Assembly (NCBI RefSeq): GCF_963678975.1
Contig: NC_089275.1
Location: forward strand, 12,617,682-12,681,681
DNA from: Dysidea avara
Taxonomy: Eukaryota; Porifera; Demospongiae; Dictyoceratida; Dysideidae
Reading direction: 5' to 3'
Length of the DNA stretch: 64,000 bases
Within the stretch, counting starts at the first letter, position 1, and each line of letters opens with the position of its first letter. Under the pieces are notes generated by a model that had not been told where the DNA came from, made no database searches, and was given only the letters and a program-made list of their open reading frames with translations. Made by a program: the position numbers and the translations under genes. Shown in pieces: positions 11,371 to 22,979 of this stretch.

Positions 11371-11984
11371 GGCCTACGAGTAGGGGAGCAGGCCCATAGC
11401 CAGGGGGGTTCGGAAGAACTGCCCTCTTGGGAAAAAGGTCCACAATTTCAGTAAAAAGGTCCACAATTTTAGCAAAAAGGTCCACAATCTTAGTATACAA
11501 GTCCAAATTTTCAGTAGCAAAAGTCCATTAGTTTCAGTTTAATAAACACCACTAATAAGAAGCTAAATTAAGTGCTCCGGGTAGCTAGCTCATTCAGTGC
11601 TTGTAATGTAATGCAAGATCGAGATACTTTAATAGAGCAGTCAATCACCCTAATAGAGCAATCACTCTAATAAAACAATCACTCTAATAGAAGTCACAAT
11701 TACATTTTTTTTAAAAATCTGTATGTAACTACTTAATTTATTTACAAAACCATATTTGTTGTCTAAACTAGAATATAAAATTTTTGGTGGGCAAGCCCCT
11801 CCCATGCAGAGCCCATAAATAGCATCCATGCTTCAATGCACGATCCAACAGAGTGCTCAATCTTTCCCATTCTTATTTACTATGACATTATAGACACAGA
11901 TGGTATAATTACAGTAGCAGTAGAGATATTTCCCAGATGTCATCCAAATAGCTGGTCTTGAGCTTACCTAAAATTGTTATTTTT

Positions 11985-12110
11985 ATTGACTGGAATGCCA
12001 CTAAATTCAACATTTTAGTGTCTATTTTCAAAATATTTCCTGGTAGGGCATGCCCCCAGACCCCCCTAGTTTCAGCATGCTTTGCATGCTGGGTGACACA
12101 CCACAATATA
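11985..12110. repeat. Dispersed GCATGCCCCCAGACCCCCCTAG repeat core
   Basis: Contains AATTCAAC, then TTTTCAAAATATTTCCTGG, then GGGCATGCCCCCAGACCCCC and CAGCATGCTTTGCATGCTGG. The same order recurs at about 20815-20900, 21265-21400, 23215-23310, 35765-35870 and 57850-57935, at variable identity, often near the CTCTAATAGAG motif. Likely one old transposon family. Confidence 0.7.
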
Positions 12111-12164
12111 ATCCATATAAAAAAGGCCTCAAAAAAGGTCGACTTTTCTTCTAAAAGAACCTAC

Positions 12165-12227
12165 CCAGAAAACCATCATTGCCAAAGTTCCCTCCCGGAG
12201 GGAACTTTGGAAATGATGGTTTTCTGG
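12165..12227. repeat. Hairpin, 31-bp arms
   Basis: CCAGAAAACCATCATTGCCA and the next 11 bases pair with the right arm with a single mismatch and a one-base loop. It stands alone between repeats; it may be the fused ends of a MITE. Confidence 0.9.
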
Positions 12228-13876
12228 AAGTCTTTTCTGTAGGATCTGAGGGCTAGCTTGCCTCCAAGAATATTAGAAGCTCTGGAATAGTCTATATTGT
12301 TACAAGTCAGTTGAGTGGCTACTTACAATTATATAAAATATGACTGTTTTAGAATGACTGACCAGTGATTATTACTCAATTTTTTTAATGAAGTAAAATT
12401 GGCATACCTCATTTCCTCTGCCTATGATCACCACTACCTTACACATGATAAATTTGATACTTTCCTTTGCATATTAATTTTATATCTTTAGTTGTATTTT
12501 GTATTGAGTGAAATTGGTTGAAATGGAATGGGATTTAAAGTATTTTAATGGCAAAGTTTCTGTCTGTACACGATACACACTTGCTGTGTTCAAAATTTCT
12601 TGGCACATAGCTATATGCCTCATACTTGCAATAATGAATGCACTGTTGTTAATACTATTCTGAGATATGTTTTGTTCCAGTGCACATAATGATATATCAA
12701 ACGACTCATAATATTATAAAGTGGCACATTGTTAATCAGAGGACTACATTGTACCATGTATATGAATTAATCCACTTGTGATAAAACTGAAATATCTTGC
12801 AATTCTTGCTCCTCGTAGCAGCTGTTGTTGACATCCTTCTGACAAGCCACGGGTAAGCCTTGTTCTACAACATTAAGACACTGTAGTCTTCAAGCTTATG
12901 CATGACCTCACATAAATTTTAGGTAGCGCCCCTGTCCTTAATTTAGGGCCCTGCATTTGTTTGAGCCTGGCTATAATATGGCTCTATATGGTGCATGTGT
13001 ATATTAATGTGTACATATATTTGGTCACGATACCAATCCTATTATGACGTACTGTCATTAACTAACTATATCCGTGTATAGCAATGCGGTATTAAGTACT
13101 GTATTATAATACATAGTCAGATGTCCACCAATACAGTATTACCTATTTGCATACTATACCTCCACTGCCCTATACTTCCTCAACTATCATGTTTGCAACA
13201 CCATCCAGCTACTACTGCTTTGTCCCTGTCACTATAGTGCTATATATCATCATTGATGGTCAAAGCCAGAATGTAGCTATTGTAAATATACGTACCTGTG
13301 ATACAGACGTCTTTAATACATTTTGTACCTCGTACAGCCCTAAATTTGTCACTCCTTAATTATAATGGTTAAAGGTTAAAGGTTATAGCTATTATAATAT
13401 TCCCTGTATGTTTTTCACTATACTTACTATAAAATAGCCAACTTTAATTTGATGCAGTTGCATTTTGCCGCTGTTCTAGGGTGACTTGCTAGCAATTATA
13501 AAAGTAAAATTGACTCAGCCCTCAGAGAAGCAGACCCCATATTTTCCTTTAAGAACTCCTCTGCCTGGTGGTAACTAATACTGCCCATCATATCATAGTT
13601 AAATTCATTAATGCATACTACTACTGTAAGGTGATAGATGGGTAGAATTGGAATCCAATTACCGTATATATGCAATGCAGGAATTTAATTCATATTGACT
13701 GAAAATACTGTATGTAAATAAATTAATATAATAACGAAATATAGAATCATTTAATAGTGCATGTCTGAGTGGCTGCAAGGCGAAGCATGGTGGGTGGCTA
13801 TATAGCCACCCCCTTTGTATCAGCCTCTGGTAATCATAATCAATTGAATATTAATAATATTGTAGTACATAGATAC

Positions 13877-14187
13877 CAGGGGCGGATCCAGACTTATGGA
13901 AAGGGGGTCAAAAATGAACTGAGGCACTACATTGTCTCTGGTTTGATAGGGTGAGACAAAAAAAAAAAGGTCACAGCCAGCTGACAATAGCTGCCCACCT
14001 CACCAACCACGCATTTATAGCTAATAAAGTACATAAAAATCCTTAAATAGCTCACTACACACTGTTCTAATACTCTGACTGCTTTATTAGAGTGAATGCT
14101 CTATTAGAGTGTTTCGATCTTGGTATACTAAAAATTTTTGGAGGGGGGGTCAAGAGCCCCCTTTGACCTCCCCTGTATCCGCCCCTG
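13877..14187. mobile_element. hAT MITE with 8-bp target duplication
   Basis: Ends CAGGGGCGGATCCAG and TGTATCCGCCCCTG are the terminal type common in hAT elements. ATAGATAC flanks both sides (13869-13876 and 14188-14195). Copy B of the duplication has no insert at the corresponding place, so the element arrived after the duplication. The interior carries the CTCTAATAGAG motif twice in inverted form. Non-coding. Confidence 0.93.
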
Positions 14188-14399
14188 ATAGATACATTAA
14201 ACTCAAGTGCTGGATCACACAATTAACACTATAATTATATATATATATAGGGACTAGCCTAGCTTCTGAGGTCTACATGGTACATACCTACAGGTTATAT
14301 GATTGTAAGAACTGAAACATACAAGTGTATGTTAAGTACAGGAATAAAATGTTACTGATTACACTAATAAATGTAGTATTTTACTGAATGTAGAGCTCC

Positions 14400-15919
14400 A
14401 GTTGATCAATCAAAGGGGATCCAACAGAAAATACCATTGTCTGCATATTCTGGCTTCTATATCACTTGTAGCTACTTCTCTTGTTCAATTATTGGTTGGG
14501 TCAGGGCCGCCCACAGGGGGGGGGGCAACTGGGGCATTTTTCCCCGGGCCCCAGCCTGAAAGGGGCCCCAGGAAGGGCCCCCTGAATACCTGTTTAAAAT
14601 ATCGATATACTCTAATAGAGCAGTCACAGTATTCTTCAGAGGAGCAGTGTAGCAAGCTTATAGATAAGGAGATATGGTTGGTGATGGGTAGTTATTGTCA
14701 TTGCCAGCAGGTTGTGACCTTTTTTTTTTTTTTTTTTTTTTGGTCTTCACCTTACAACTTGGGTCAAGGGCCCCACTTTAACTCTTTGCCCTGGGCCCCT
14801 TAATTTCTCTGGGCGGCCCTGGGTTGGGTAGCAACAGTTAGTACTACTGTAGCAATTAGATCCATCCCACAAAGTTTCATTAAAGAAATAGGCTGAAGTG
14901 CTATAGGCTTGAGTGTTGATGTTTACTGATTCACAGTAATATTTAGTACCCATAAAGGAGGGTGGGGCTGTTCCTCTACCAGCAGCACATGGACAATTGT
15001 ATGTGTATGTATGATTATCATACAAGCCAACTGCATAAGCCCAGATGTGGTGATAAGACTTCCATAAGTGATTAATAGTCCATCAACATACCAACCATCA
15101 ATTGTTTGGCTTTCGGCATCATGACAGCATGATGTGCATAGAATCCTTCCCCTATTCCCTTCTGATATCCTCTTGCTCTACTACACACCCTCTGGTAACT
15201 TGTTCCATTAGTGAAGAAGTTGGCAGACGTGCAAGTATGAATGTTGTCACTGACCACACAACAGAAGAATTACTGGCTTGATACCATCCACTGGGACAGT
15301 CATCCCCTGCACTGATATCAACATTGATTATTCTTCTCCATCCTCCACCCACACCAGCACATGTTGTGATAAAGCCAGCAGCAATTGCAGTTTCTGTCAT
15401 GTTGCAATATTTCCATTGTGTGTCATTAATACAATAGTATCCTGACTTGTCGAGAGTTTCATGATTATTGTTGAAGAAGTTCAAACAAGATACTCCAGTA
15501 TAAGTCATCCCACAGAAAACTTTGCTTGGTCCATCAATAATCCTGATCTTGACCTCTCATGGCTTTCAGGGTTGTTGTTGTAAATACGTTCACAAGACTC
15601 ACCAGGGTAGAATGGAGCTTTAAACCAATACACAATACATTGATCAGTAGCCATCACCAGTTCCTTAGTGAGTATCACTATTATAATGTAATAAACTACT
15701 GACATTAGTATCAATAAGTGCAGTAGTGAGTGCAGAAGTGAGCAAAAATTGTTTATACTCTGTGTACCACATCTCCCATACTAAAGCTGTCACGTTTGCA
15801 GTGCACTTTTTGGCTTCTTGTACTGCTTGCATGCATGGAGTGTTTAAAGATACGTATTCATAAAGACTATGAAGCAGGCACATGCATACCAGAACCGCAG
15901 CAAGACAAAGTATATTCAT
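14400..15919 (-). pseudogene. Cysteine-rich secreted lectin-like gene, copy A (decayed)
   Basis: Starts at 15919 with MNILCLAAVLVCMCLLHSLY, a signal peptide, then ACT-type short Cys blocks (GESCERIYNNNPESH, FCGMTYTGVSC). The main domain follows: GGWRRIINVDISAGDDCPSG, GTSYQRVCSRARGYQKG, HHIWTYAVGLYDN-type, YNCPCAAG, FMGTKYYCESVNIN, ETLWDGSNC, and finally ATSDIEARICRQW near 14440. This matches an unnamed secreted domain (GWRR...HIWTYA...NYYCES...WDG...CC...DIEARIC) that I recall as expanded in sponges and cnidarians; extracellular binding is likely but unproven. Relative to copy B it has a small deletion near 15550, a 13-bp-type loss near 15275, an 11-bp insertion near 15115, a one-base loss near 15060, and a hAT MITE (14502-14821) in the last block. 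It cannot encode the full protein. Confidence 0.72.
14502..14821. mobile_element. hAT MITE inside lectin-like pseudogene A
   Basis: Ends CAGGGCCGCCCACAGGG and CTCTGGGCGGCCCTG; GGTTGGGT on both sides (14494-14501 and 14822-14829). Contains a CTCTAATAGAG motif at about 14610 and a T-run of over 20 at 14718-14741. Absent from copy B. Confidence 0.93.
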
Positions 15920-16334
15920 TAAGTCTCAGTATTTGTGTGAGAAAGTGCTTGATAACACTATCAAACTGAACTATTGTCCATCAAATGAAATGCTGGCTGA
16001 TATGACTATCAAAGGACAAGTGGTTGGATTTTTTCAAACCCTTCTAGGAATTTGCTCTATTTCACTTTAATTAAAGGTTTTGCTTAGGTTCTTTGGCCTG
16101 TGATAAACACCTTGTGCAAGCTCTGTCTCCAGTGCCTAACTGGTAAAGATAAAAACAAAAGAAGTTGACATGTCTAAAAAATAACTGGAATGTCTGCTCA
16201 TGGGTGAGAAGGAGTTATCACTCTGGTCAGACAATTAAATTTTTGGGTGTAATTTTACTAATTTAAGGTGTACTATATTTAGTAGGTCTGTACATTGAAA
16301 GGGTAAAGGTATACACTACTCGAAACATTAAAAT

Positions 16335-16715
16335 ATTTCAAGTAGTATGTAAAATTCAAAATCATAAGCTATAAGTGTTGCTGTCATGTGAGAAACTATG
16401 ATAAAAGTTTACAATGTGCCCTGTTGACTGTTCTATAATAGATTCCAGATTCTGGAAACATGAAGTTTTAATTTCTTACAATTAAGAAATTAAAATTTCA
16501 ACTATTATTTAACTAAGATAAAAGTTTACAATGTGTCCTGTTCCATAATAGATTCCAGAATCTAAAATCTATTATGGAACAGGACACATCCAAAATCATA
16601 AGCTATAAGTGTTGCTATCATGTGAGAAACTATTATTTAACTAAGATAAAGGTTTACAATGTGCCCTGTTCCATAATAAATTCCAGATTCTGGAAACTGA
16701 AGTTTTAATGTCTTA
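16335..16715. repeat. Local direct and inverted repeats with a perfect 24-bp stem
   Basis: AATCATAAGCTATAAGTGTT occurs at about 16360 and 16592. A TTTACAATGTG(T/C)CCTGTT block occurs at about 16407, 16525 and 16655. At 16531-16554 ATGTGTCCTGTTCCATAATA plus four bases pairs perfectly with 16566-16589 around an 11-base loop. It lies between the two segmental copies. Confidence 0.88.
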
Positions 16716-16841
16716 TAGCTTCTGATTTTGGTGAAAAGATTGAGATACTCTAATAATGCAGTCAGGCAATATGAACTACTCTAATATGTCATATAGCTAT
16801 AGTGGAAACCCTTTTCAAAATTCCTGCGTACGCTCCTGAGC

Positions 16842-19768
16842 TTGCCTCCAAGAATATCAGAAGCTCTGGAATTGTTACAAGTCAATTGAGTGGCTACTTA
16901 CAATTTTATAAAACATGACTGTTTTCGAATGACTGCTCAGTTATTATTAGAGTATCTCAATTTTTTAATGAAGCTAGTAAAATTGGCACACCTCATTTCC
17001 TCTGCCTATGATCTCCACTACCTTACACATGATAAATTTGATACTTTCCTTTGCATATTAATTTTATATCTTGTAGTTGTATTTTGGATTGGGTGAAATT
17101 GTTTGAAATGGAATGGGATTTGTAAGTATTTTAATGTCACAGTTTCTCTCTGTACACGATGCACACTTGCTGTGTTCAAAATTTCTTGGTACATAGCTAT
17201 ATGCCTCATACTCAGGGATGTAGCCAAGGGTGGGCATGGGCGGGCATTTGCCCAAACATTACAGTTTCTTGCCCAACCATCACAAACTTTTGCCCAACCA
17301 TCACAAGTAGTTTAAGATTCACGCAAGGATTTACAGCAGCACCCTGCTTTAATATTGTAAAGTATAAACGTGTATCTCAAATAAATGTACCTGTGATACA
17401 GACAATAAATATATGTACCTGTGATACAGACATCTTTAATACATTTTGTACATTGTACAGCCCTAAATTTGTCACTCCTTATAATGGTTAAAGGTTATAA
17501 CTATTATAATATTCTCTGTATGTTTTTCACTATACTTACTATTAAAATAGCCAACTTTCATTTGATGCAGTCGCATTTTGCCACAGTTCTAGGGTGACTT
17601 GCTAGCAATTATAAAAGCAAAATTGACTCAGACGTCAGAGAAGCAGACCCCATATTTTCCTTTAAGAATTCCTCTGCCTGGTGGTAGCTATTACTGCCCA
17701 CTATATCGTAGCTAAATTCACTAATGCATACTGCTACTGTAACGTGATAGATGGAATCCAATTGGCATATGAAATGCAGGAATTTAATTAATTCATATTG
17801 ACTGAAAATATGCAAATAAATTAACATAATAATGAAATATAGAATCATTTAATAGCGCATGTCTGAGTGGCTGCAAGGCGAAGCATGGTGGGTGGCTATA
17901 TAGCCACCCCCTTTGTATCAGCCTCTGATAATCATAATCAATTGAATATTAATAATATTGTAGTACGTACATACATTAAACTCAAGTGCTGGATCAAAGA
18001 ATTAACACTATATATAGGGACTAGTCTATCTTCTGAGATCTACATGGTATATACCTACAGGTTATATGATGGTAAGAACTGAAACATACAATTGTATGTT
18101 AAGTACAGGAATAAAATGTTACTGATTATATACACTAATTAATGTACCATAGTAATTTGCCAAATGTATAGGGCTCCAATTGATCAATCAAAGGGCATCC
18201 AGCAGAAAAATACCATTGTCTGCATATTCTGGCTTCTATATCACTTGTAGCTACTTTCCTTGCTCAAATGTTGGTAGAACCACAGTTGGGTAGCAACAGT
18301 TAGTACTACTGTAGCAATCAGATCTGTCCCACAAAGTGTCATTAAAGAAATAGGTTGAAGTGCTAGGTTTGAGTGTTGATGTTTACTGATTCACAGTAAT
18401 AGTTAGTACCCACAAAAGAGGGTGGGGCTGTTCCTCCACCAGCAACACATGGACAATTGTATGTGTATGTTTGATTATCATACAAGCCAACTGCATAAGT
18501 CCAGATGTGGTGACGAGGACTGCTATAAGTGATTAATAGTCCATCAGCATACCAGCCATTAATTGTTTGACCTTCAGTATGATGTGCATAGAATCCTTCT
18601 CCCATTCCCTATTGATATCCTCTTGCTCTACAGGTGATAACTTGTTCCATTAGTGGAGAAGTGGGCAGAAGTGCAAGTATGAATGTCGTCACTGACCACA
18701 AGACAGAAACTAACACCAGAATAACTGGCTTGACGCCATCCACTGGGAAATTCATTCCCTGCACTGACTTCAATGTTGATTATTCTTCTCCATCCTCCAC
18801 TCACACCAGTACATGTTGTGATAAAGCCAGCAGTAATTGCAGTTTCTGTCATATTGCAATATCTCCATTGTGTGTCATTAATATGATAGTATTCTGAGAG
18901 TTTCAGGATTATTGTTGAAGATGTTCAAACAGGATGATCCAGTATAACTTAAGTCATCCCACAGAAAAGTTTGCTGGGTCCATCAGTAATCCAGTAATAT
19001 TCTGACCTCTCATGGCTTTCAGGGTTGTTGTTGTAAATATGTTCACAAGACTCACCAGGGTATACGTAGAATGGAGCTTTAAACCGATACACGCTACACT
19101 GATCAGTGGCTAATATCAGTTCCTTAGTGAGTATCACTGTTATAATGTAATATATAAACTACTGACATCATTTACTAATACTAGGCCGGTATCAATGGGT
19201 GCAGTATCGACTGCTAGAAGTGAGCAAAAACTTTGTTTATACTGTGTCTACCACATCTCCCACATAAAAGCTGTCACATGTGCAGTGCACTTTTTGGCTT
19301 CTTGTATGGCTTTACTGGAGTGCTTAAAGATATTCATAATGACAATCAAGCAGGCATGTGCATAGCAGAATCACCACAGTACCACAGCAAGACCAAGCAC
19401 ATTGTTTGTGACACAGTGCTCGATAACACTATCAAACTGAACTATTACCCATCTAATGAGATGCTGAGTGATATGATGACTATAAAGGACTAGTGGGTGG
19501 ATTTTTCAAACTCTTCTAGGCTTTAGTTAAAGGTTTTTGCTTTGCTCATGGTAAACACCTCATACAGGCTCAGCTTCCAGTCTTCATCATCCAGTGCCTA
19601 ACTGGTAAAATTGACATGTCTAAGAAAATGACTGGAATGTTTGCCCATGAGTGAGAAGGAGTGTATAGAGAAATGCAATCTGGTCAGACAATTAACTTTA
19701 ACATTTGGGTGCATAGACTGTGTAATTTAAGGTTTAAAAGACTATCATGAGCTTTAGTAGGTCTAGAA
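16842..19768. repeat. Segmental duplication, copy B
   Basis: Starts GAGCTTGCCTCCAAGAATAT and ends near TTTAGTAGGTCTAG, collinear with 12251-16285. It lacks both hAT insertions of A. About 640 bp of A (roughly 12620-13290) is missing; in its place 17212-17340 begins CAGGGATGTAGCCAAGG, the broken end of another hAT-like element. Confidence 0.88.
18190..19390 (-). pseudogene. Cysteine-rich secreted lectin-like gene, copy B (decayed)
   Basis: Shows the same domain order as copy A: GESCEHIYNNNPESHERSEY, YWITDGPSKLFCGMT, TAGFITTCTGVSGGWRRI, SGVSFCLVVSDDIHTCTSAH, INGWYADGLLITYSSPRHHI, WTYAVGLYDNQ, FVGTNYYCESVNIN, and TSDIEARICRQW near 18220. Frames that are broken in A (near 15550 and 15115) are intact here, but B lost about 8 bp of the GTSYQRVC segment near 18632, has an in-frame TAG a few codons later, and its N-terminal signal exon (around 19380) no longer reads through. 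The last block is out of frame with WFY-type sequence in both copies, so that change may predate the duplication. Function of the intact family is unknown; secreted and disulfide-rich. Confidence 0.72.
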
Positions 19769-19769
19769 A

Positions 19770-22330
19770 ATTCTACCTGTAGTGCTACATAAACAGATAT
19801 GTGCTTGTACTGGTGTAGTGACTCAAATTATTGTCATTTTTTTGCATTGGATTAATGTTTGAGCCATCTGCTAGCACTAGTTCTACACAATAAGTACTGC
19901 TCTATGTTAACACATATTGTCCATGATATTCTTTATCTAAATGTGCATGAGTTACTGTGTACCATGTATTACTACTGTGCGTTATATGTTACACCATACA
20001 GTACAATAGTGCTGTAATGGAAGTTACATGTGCACTTTTTTTGCAAAAAAAATTGTTGATAATTAAAAACTAACTTCACAACCTTTACGGCTGACACCTT
20101 GGTAGTATATTTGATAGGTATAATCTCAAGCCCAAAGTGTCTTCAGTGCTACTCAAAATGCTCTATGTAGGTTGCTACTAAATTGTATTATTTAGTGGAA
20201 TTTCTACCGACTAACTACTGAATACTTCAGACAAACATAACTCATAACGGCTAAGGCTACAAGCTTGATTTTTTCACTATTAGATGTCACTCACTTTTGG
20301 CATACCATAGTACTTACAATGAATGTATCACGGAATTACTCCTTTGTGTATCCTTTTCACTAAGAGCACAAGTTGTCAATTCACTGTAGCACATAAAGGT
20401 TTCCTTGTGCTGCAGCTGACTATCATGTGAATACACATTTCCATCATAATTGCTAACTGAATTCATTGCAGGGGCATTTCTTGCAGGGGCGGATCCAAGG
20501 GGTTTCACTGAGAAACTAGTCAAGTATATTTAGGCAATGAAAACTTTCCATTGATTTGCAAAATTATCAAAGACTTAGACCAAAATACTCTAATAGAACA
20601 GTCATATTTCATGTTTCTCAAAAACACTTGTAGTTTACCTATACCTCAAAATCTGCAATTCCTCCCCCCCTCAGAATGGAATACACGCATGTCCTTCAAA
20701 TTGCCCCACCTCAATCTCTACTCTCTGGCCTGCTCCTGATACTGAACCACCAAAAGCAAGCTATAAATTTAAAATGTCAGCCTAAAGATTTTTTGGTGAA
20801 AACTGTTACCAGATTCAATCTCAGAATACAAAATTTCTTTGGGGAGCATGCCCCAGGTTTAAGTGTGCATACAACACATTTCTCACTAAAAGTCCTGAAG
20901 CCACCCTTGTCCTGTACTGCTATATCACTGAGTCATTGTGTAACAGGCTGAACATACATAGCTGAAAACAAAGCGTAATGACCACTTCACTTTTCAGTAG
21001 CTAGTAATGATAGTTGGGATGAGTCATTGTTTACGCACAAAATATGTCTGTCAACTTTTGATGTGGTATGTGTGAGATTACCGGATATACCAGTAACTAC
21101 AAAATGTTGAAATTACAGTAGGAATTTTAAGTTTGAATAGGGATCATATAAGATATTATAGAAATAAAAAGCAATGAAAAAGGGAGGTGCCTATATACAC
21201 CTGCAAATATACTAGTGGACATTTATCATCCTGAGGATTAAATGTCTACTATACAGATAAAGTTTCAGTCAAAACTGTCTCCAAATTCAATCACAGAATG
21301 CTATTTTTTTCAAAATTTCTCAGGAATCATGCTGGCTTCCAGACCACCCTCTATAGAATGCTCATGCTTTGCATTTTACAGAGTGTGCACACTGTGCAGA
21401 CACTTAAGCTTCTACCATATGCTAGCAAAATCCTAGATCTTCACTCCCCTGTGTGTTTGTACATTCATACTACTTATTTCCGTTATCTCAATACCTGTGT
21501 GCCAGTTAAATTGCAAGAAATGTCGATATAAATAAAGCATATAAGAGTGAACAATTCATAAAGGCTAATTTCAACTACTCTAGTTCCAATAGAACATTTG
21601 ATTCTACTGTTCAGATAGTTATTGCATTATTATCCCTCTATACATAGGTACCAGGTTATAGTGATATACAAGACAGTTTATTACTTCTTCTTTCTGCCAG
21701 TCAGAGCTGTTATGTACATAATTAGGTCTACGTATAATTATTATGTAATAAATAATTTTACAAGAAGTCCTGATATTTGGTATTGCATATTATTCTGACG
21801 TGTTGTGTCAGTGTTTTGAGACTAGTAGTAACTGTACATTATATTTGTACACATGTAACTTATGCATGTATGTTGTGAGATTACAACTTGCATTGCACAT
21901 ACTAGCACCCTAATGGAAGATCCATATTATAGTTATTAAACTAGACACTAGAGTAAGTTTCAAAAGTGCCTCTAGTGCAGTTGGTCTGTTGTAACTGTTT
22001 CAGTAGAACAGTACCGATTTAATGTCCCAGTACAGTCCGTCGGAATACAGCAATGAGAGCAGGTACCAAGATTTTTGTTAAAGCCTTTACTACATACAAG
22101 GATGCAGTATAGCAAACCCGATATTCTTAATAATGTGAATGGGTTACTTGACCAACTTGTGTTTGGATAAATGCACTTAATTCTGAAATAATGTGTGCAT
22201 GGAATGGATGAAAGAACAACTACATACAATTTACTGTAATAATCTTCAAATTAGACCAAATATTTGATAAATGGAATACTGGATAACTGGTGAATGGGAT
22301 AAGGTCCCACTGTGTCATCAGGAGCTTGTA
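19770..22330. other. No gene seen; repeat fragments
   Basis: Contains a likely hAT left end CAGGGGCGGATCCAAGG near 20482 without a visible partner, a CTCTAATAGAACAGTCA motif near 20587, and two copies of the GCATG(C)CCCC core (about 20815 and 21265). No supported exons. Confidence 0.5.
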
Positions 22331-22518
22331 CAGTTGGACCTCCATTATCCCAACACATGTGTGCCAATTTAGCCTCAAACGCACAACTGTTGTGATAAAT
22401 AAAGCCCATTCATTTAATACACATAGTTCTGTTACATAGTTATTAGAACATTTACCAAAATATACAACAGTTGATATTATACTCTAATAGAATGGTCACT
22501 TATGCTGAGGTCCTACTG
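22331..22518. mobile_element. Mariner/pogo-like MITE, TA duplication
   Basis: Left end CAGTTGGACCTCCATTATCC and right end GAGGTCCTACTG are inverted, with TA on both sides. 188 bp, non-coding; carries a CTCTAATAGAATGGTCA motif near its right end. Confidence 0.8.
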
Positions 22519-22632
22519 TAGGTTTGTTGAATGGTTGACAAATTTGGAAAAATGTTTACAACAATACTGGTAGCTACATAAATTAAAAAGACATACTAGC
22601 TGTTCACTCACTTCCAGAAGAGAAGCTTGTAA

Positions 22633-22719
22633 TTACCAACAACTACACTTGTTGTCTTCAGTGTCTGTCCCAACCTTCCCCATCACATTCGGATCACCAT
22701 AACAATGCAAAAAGTCATC
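22633..22719 (-). pseudogene. Orphan FPPS exon around the second Asp-rich motif
   Basis: After a pyrimidine-poor TTCTTAG acceptor the minus strand reads DDFLHCYGDPNVMGKVGTDT then EDNKCSCW and a stop. This is the conserved FPPS segment DDYLDxYGDPxVxGKxGTDIxDNKCSWLV. Only this exon is present; nothing on either side within about 2 kb resembles other FPPS exons. The last Asp of DDxxD is His, and one extra base after KCS shifts WLV-type sequence out of frame. It is distinct from the degraded equivalent at 2497-2620 and closer to the family consensus, so it comes from a second FPPS copy. Confidence 0.8.
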
Positions 22720-22979
22720 CTAAGAAGAAATCAGCATGATTATATGTATGTGTCCACACATATATGCAGCATACTCACACACAACTGTCACACATACTAC
22801 ACAACTTGTGCATTACTCACTCACTAAATGTACAGCCCCCTATAAGTGTAGGTAAATTCTCCTGGGGATAGTCACTTCTTTAATAGGACCACCTTGTTAT
22901 AGTGGTGACCTCTAGAAAGTACACACCAGAGCATATGTAACCTTTCCAACAAGACCATCTTAATAAATTATTGAGTGCA

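Larger units (their letters stand above)
12251..16285. repeat. Segmental duplication, copy A
   Basis: From GCTAGCTTGCCTCCAAGAAT to about TTAGTAGGTCTG it is collinear with 16842-19768, allowing for two hAT insertions in A and an internal loss in B. It carries a decayed lectin-like gene. Copies lie in direct tandem, about 550 bp apart. Confidence 0.88.

Noticed and set aside
14402-14803. 133-residue frame
   Set aside because: Runs through a hAT MITE and its T-run; antisense to the lectin-like pseudogene.
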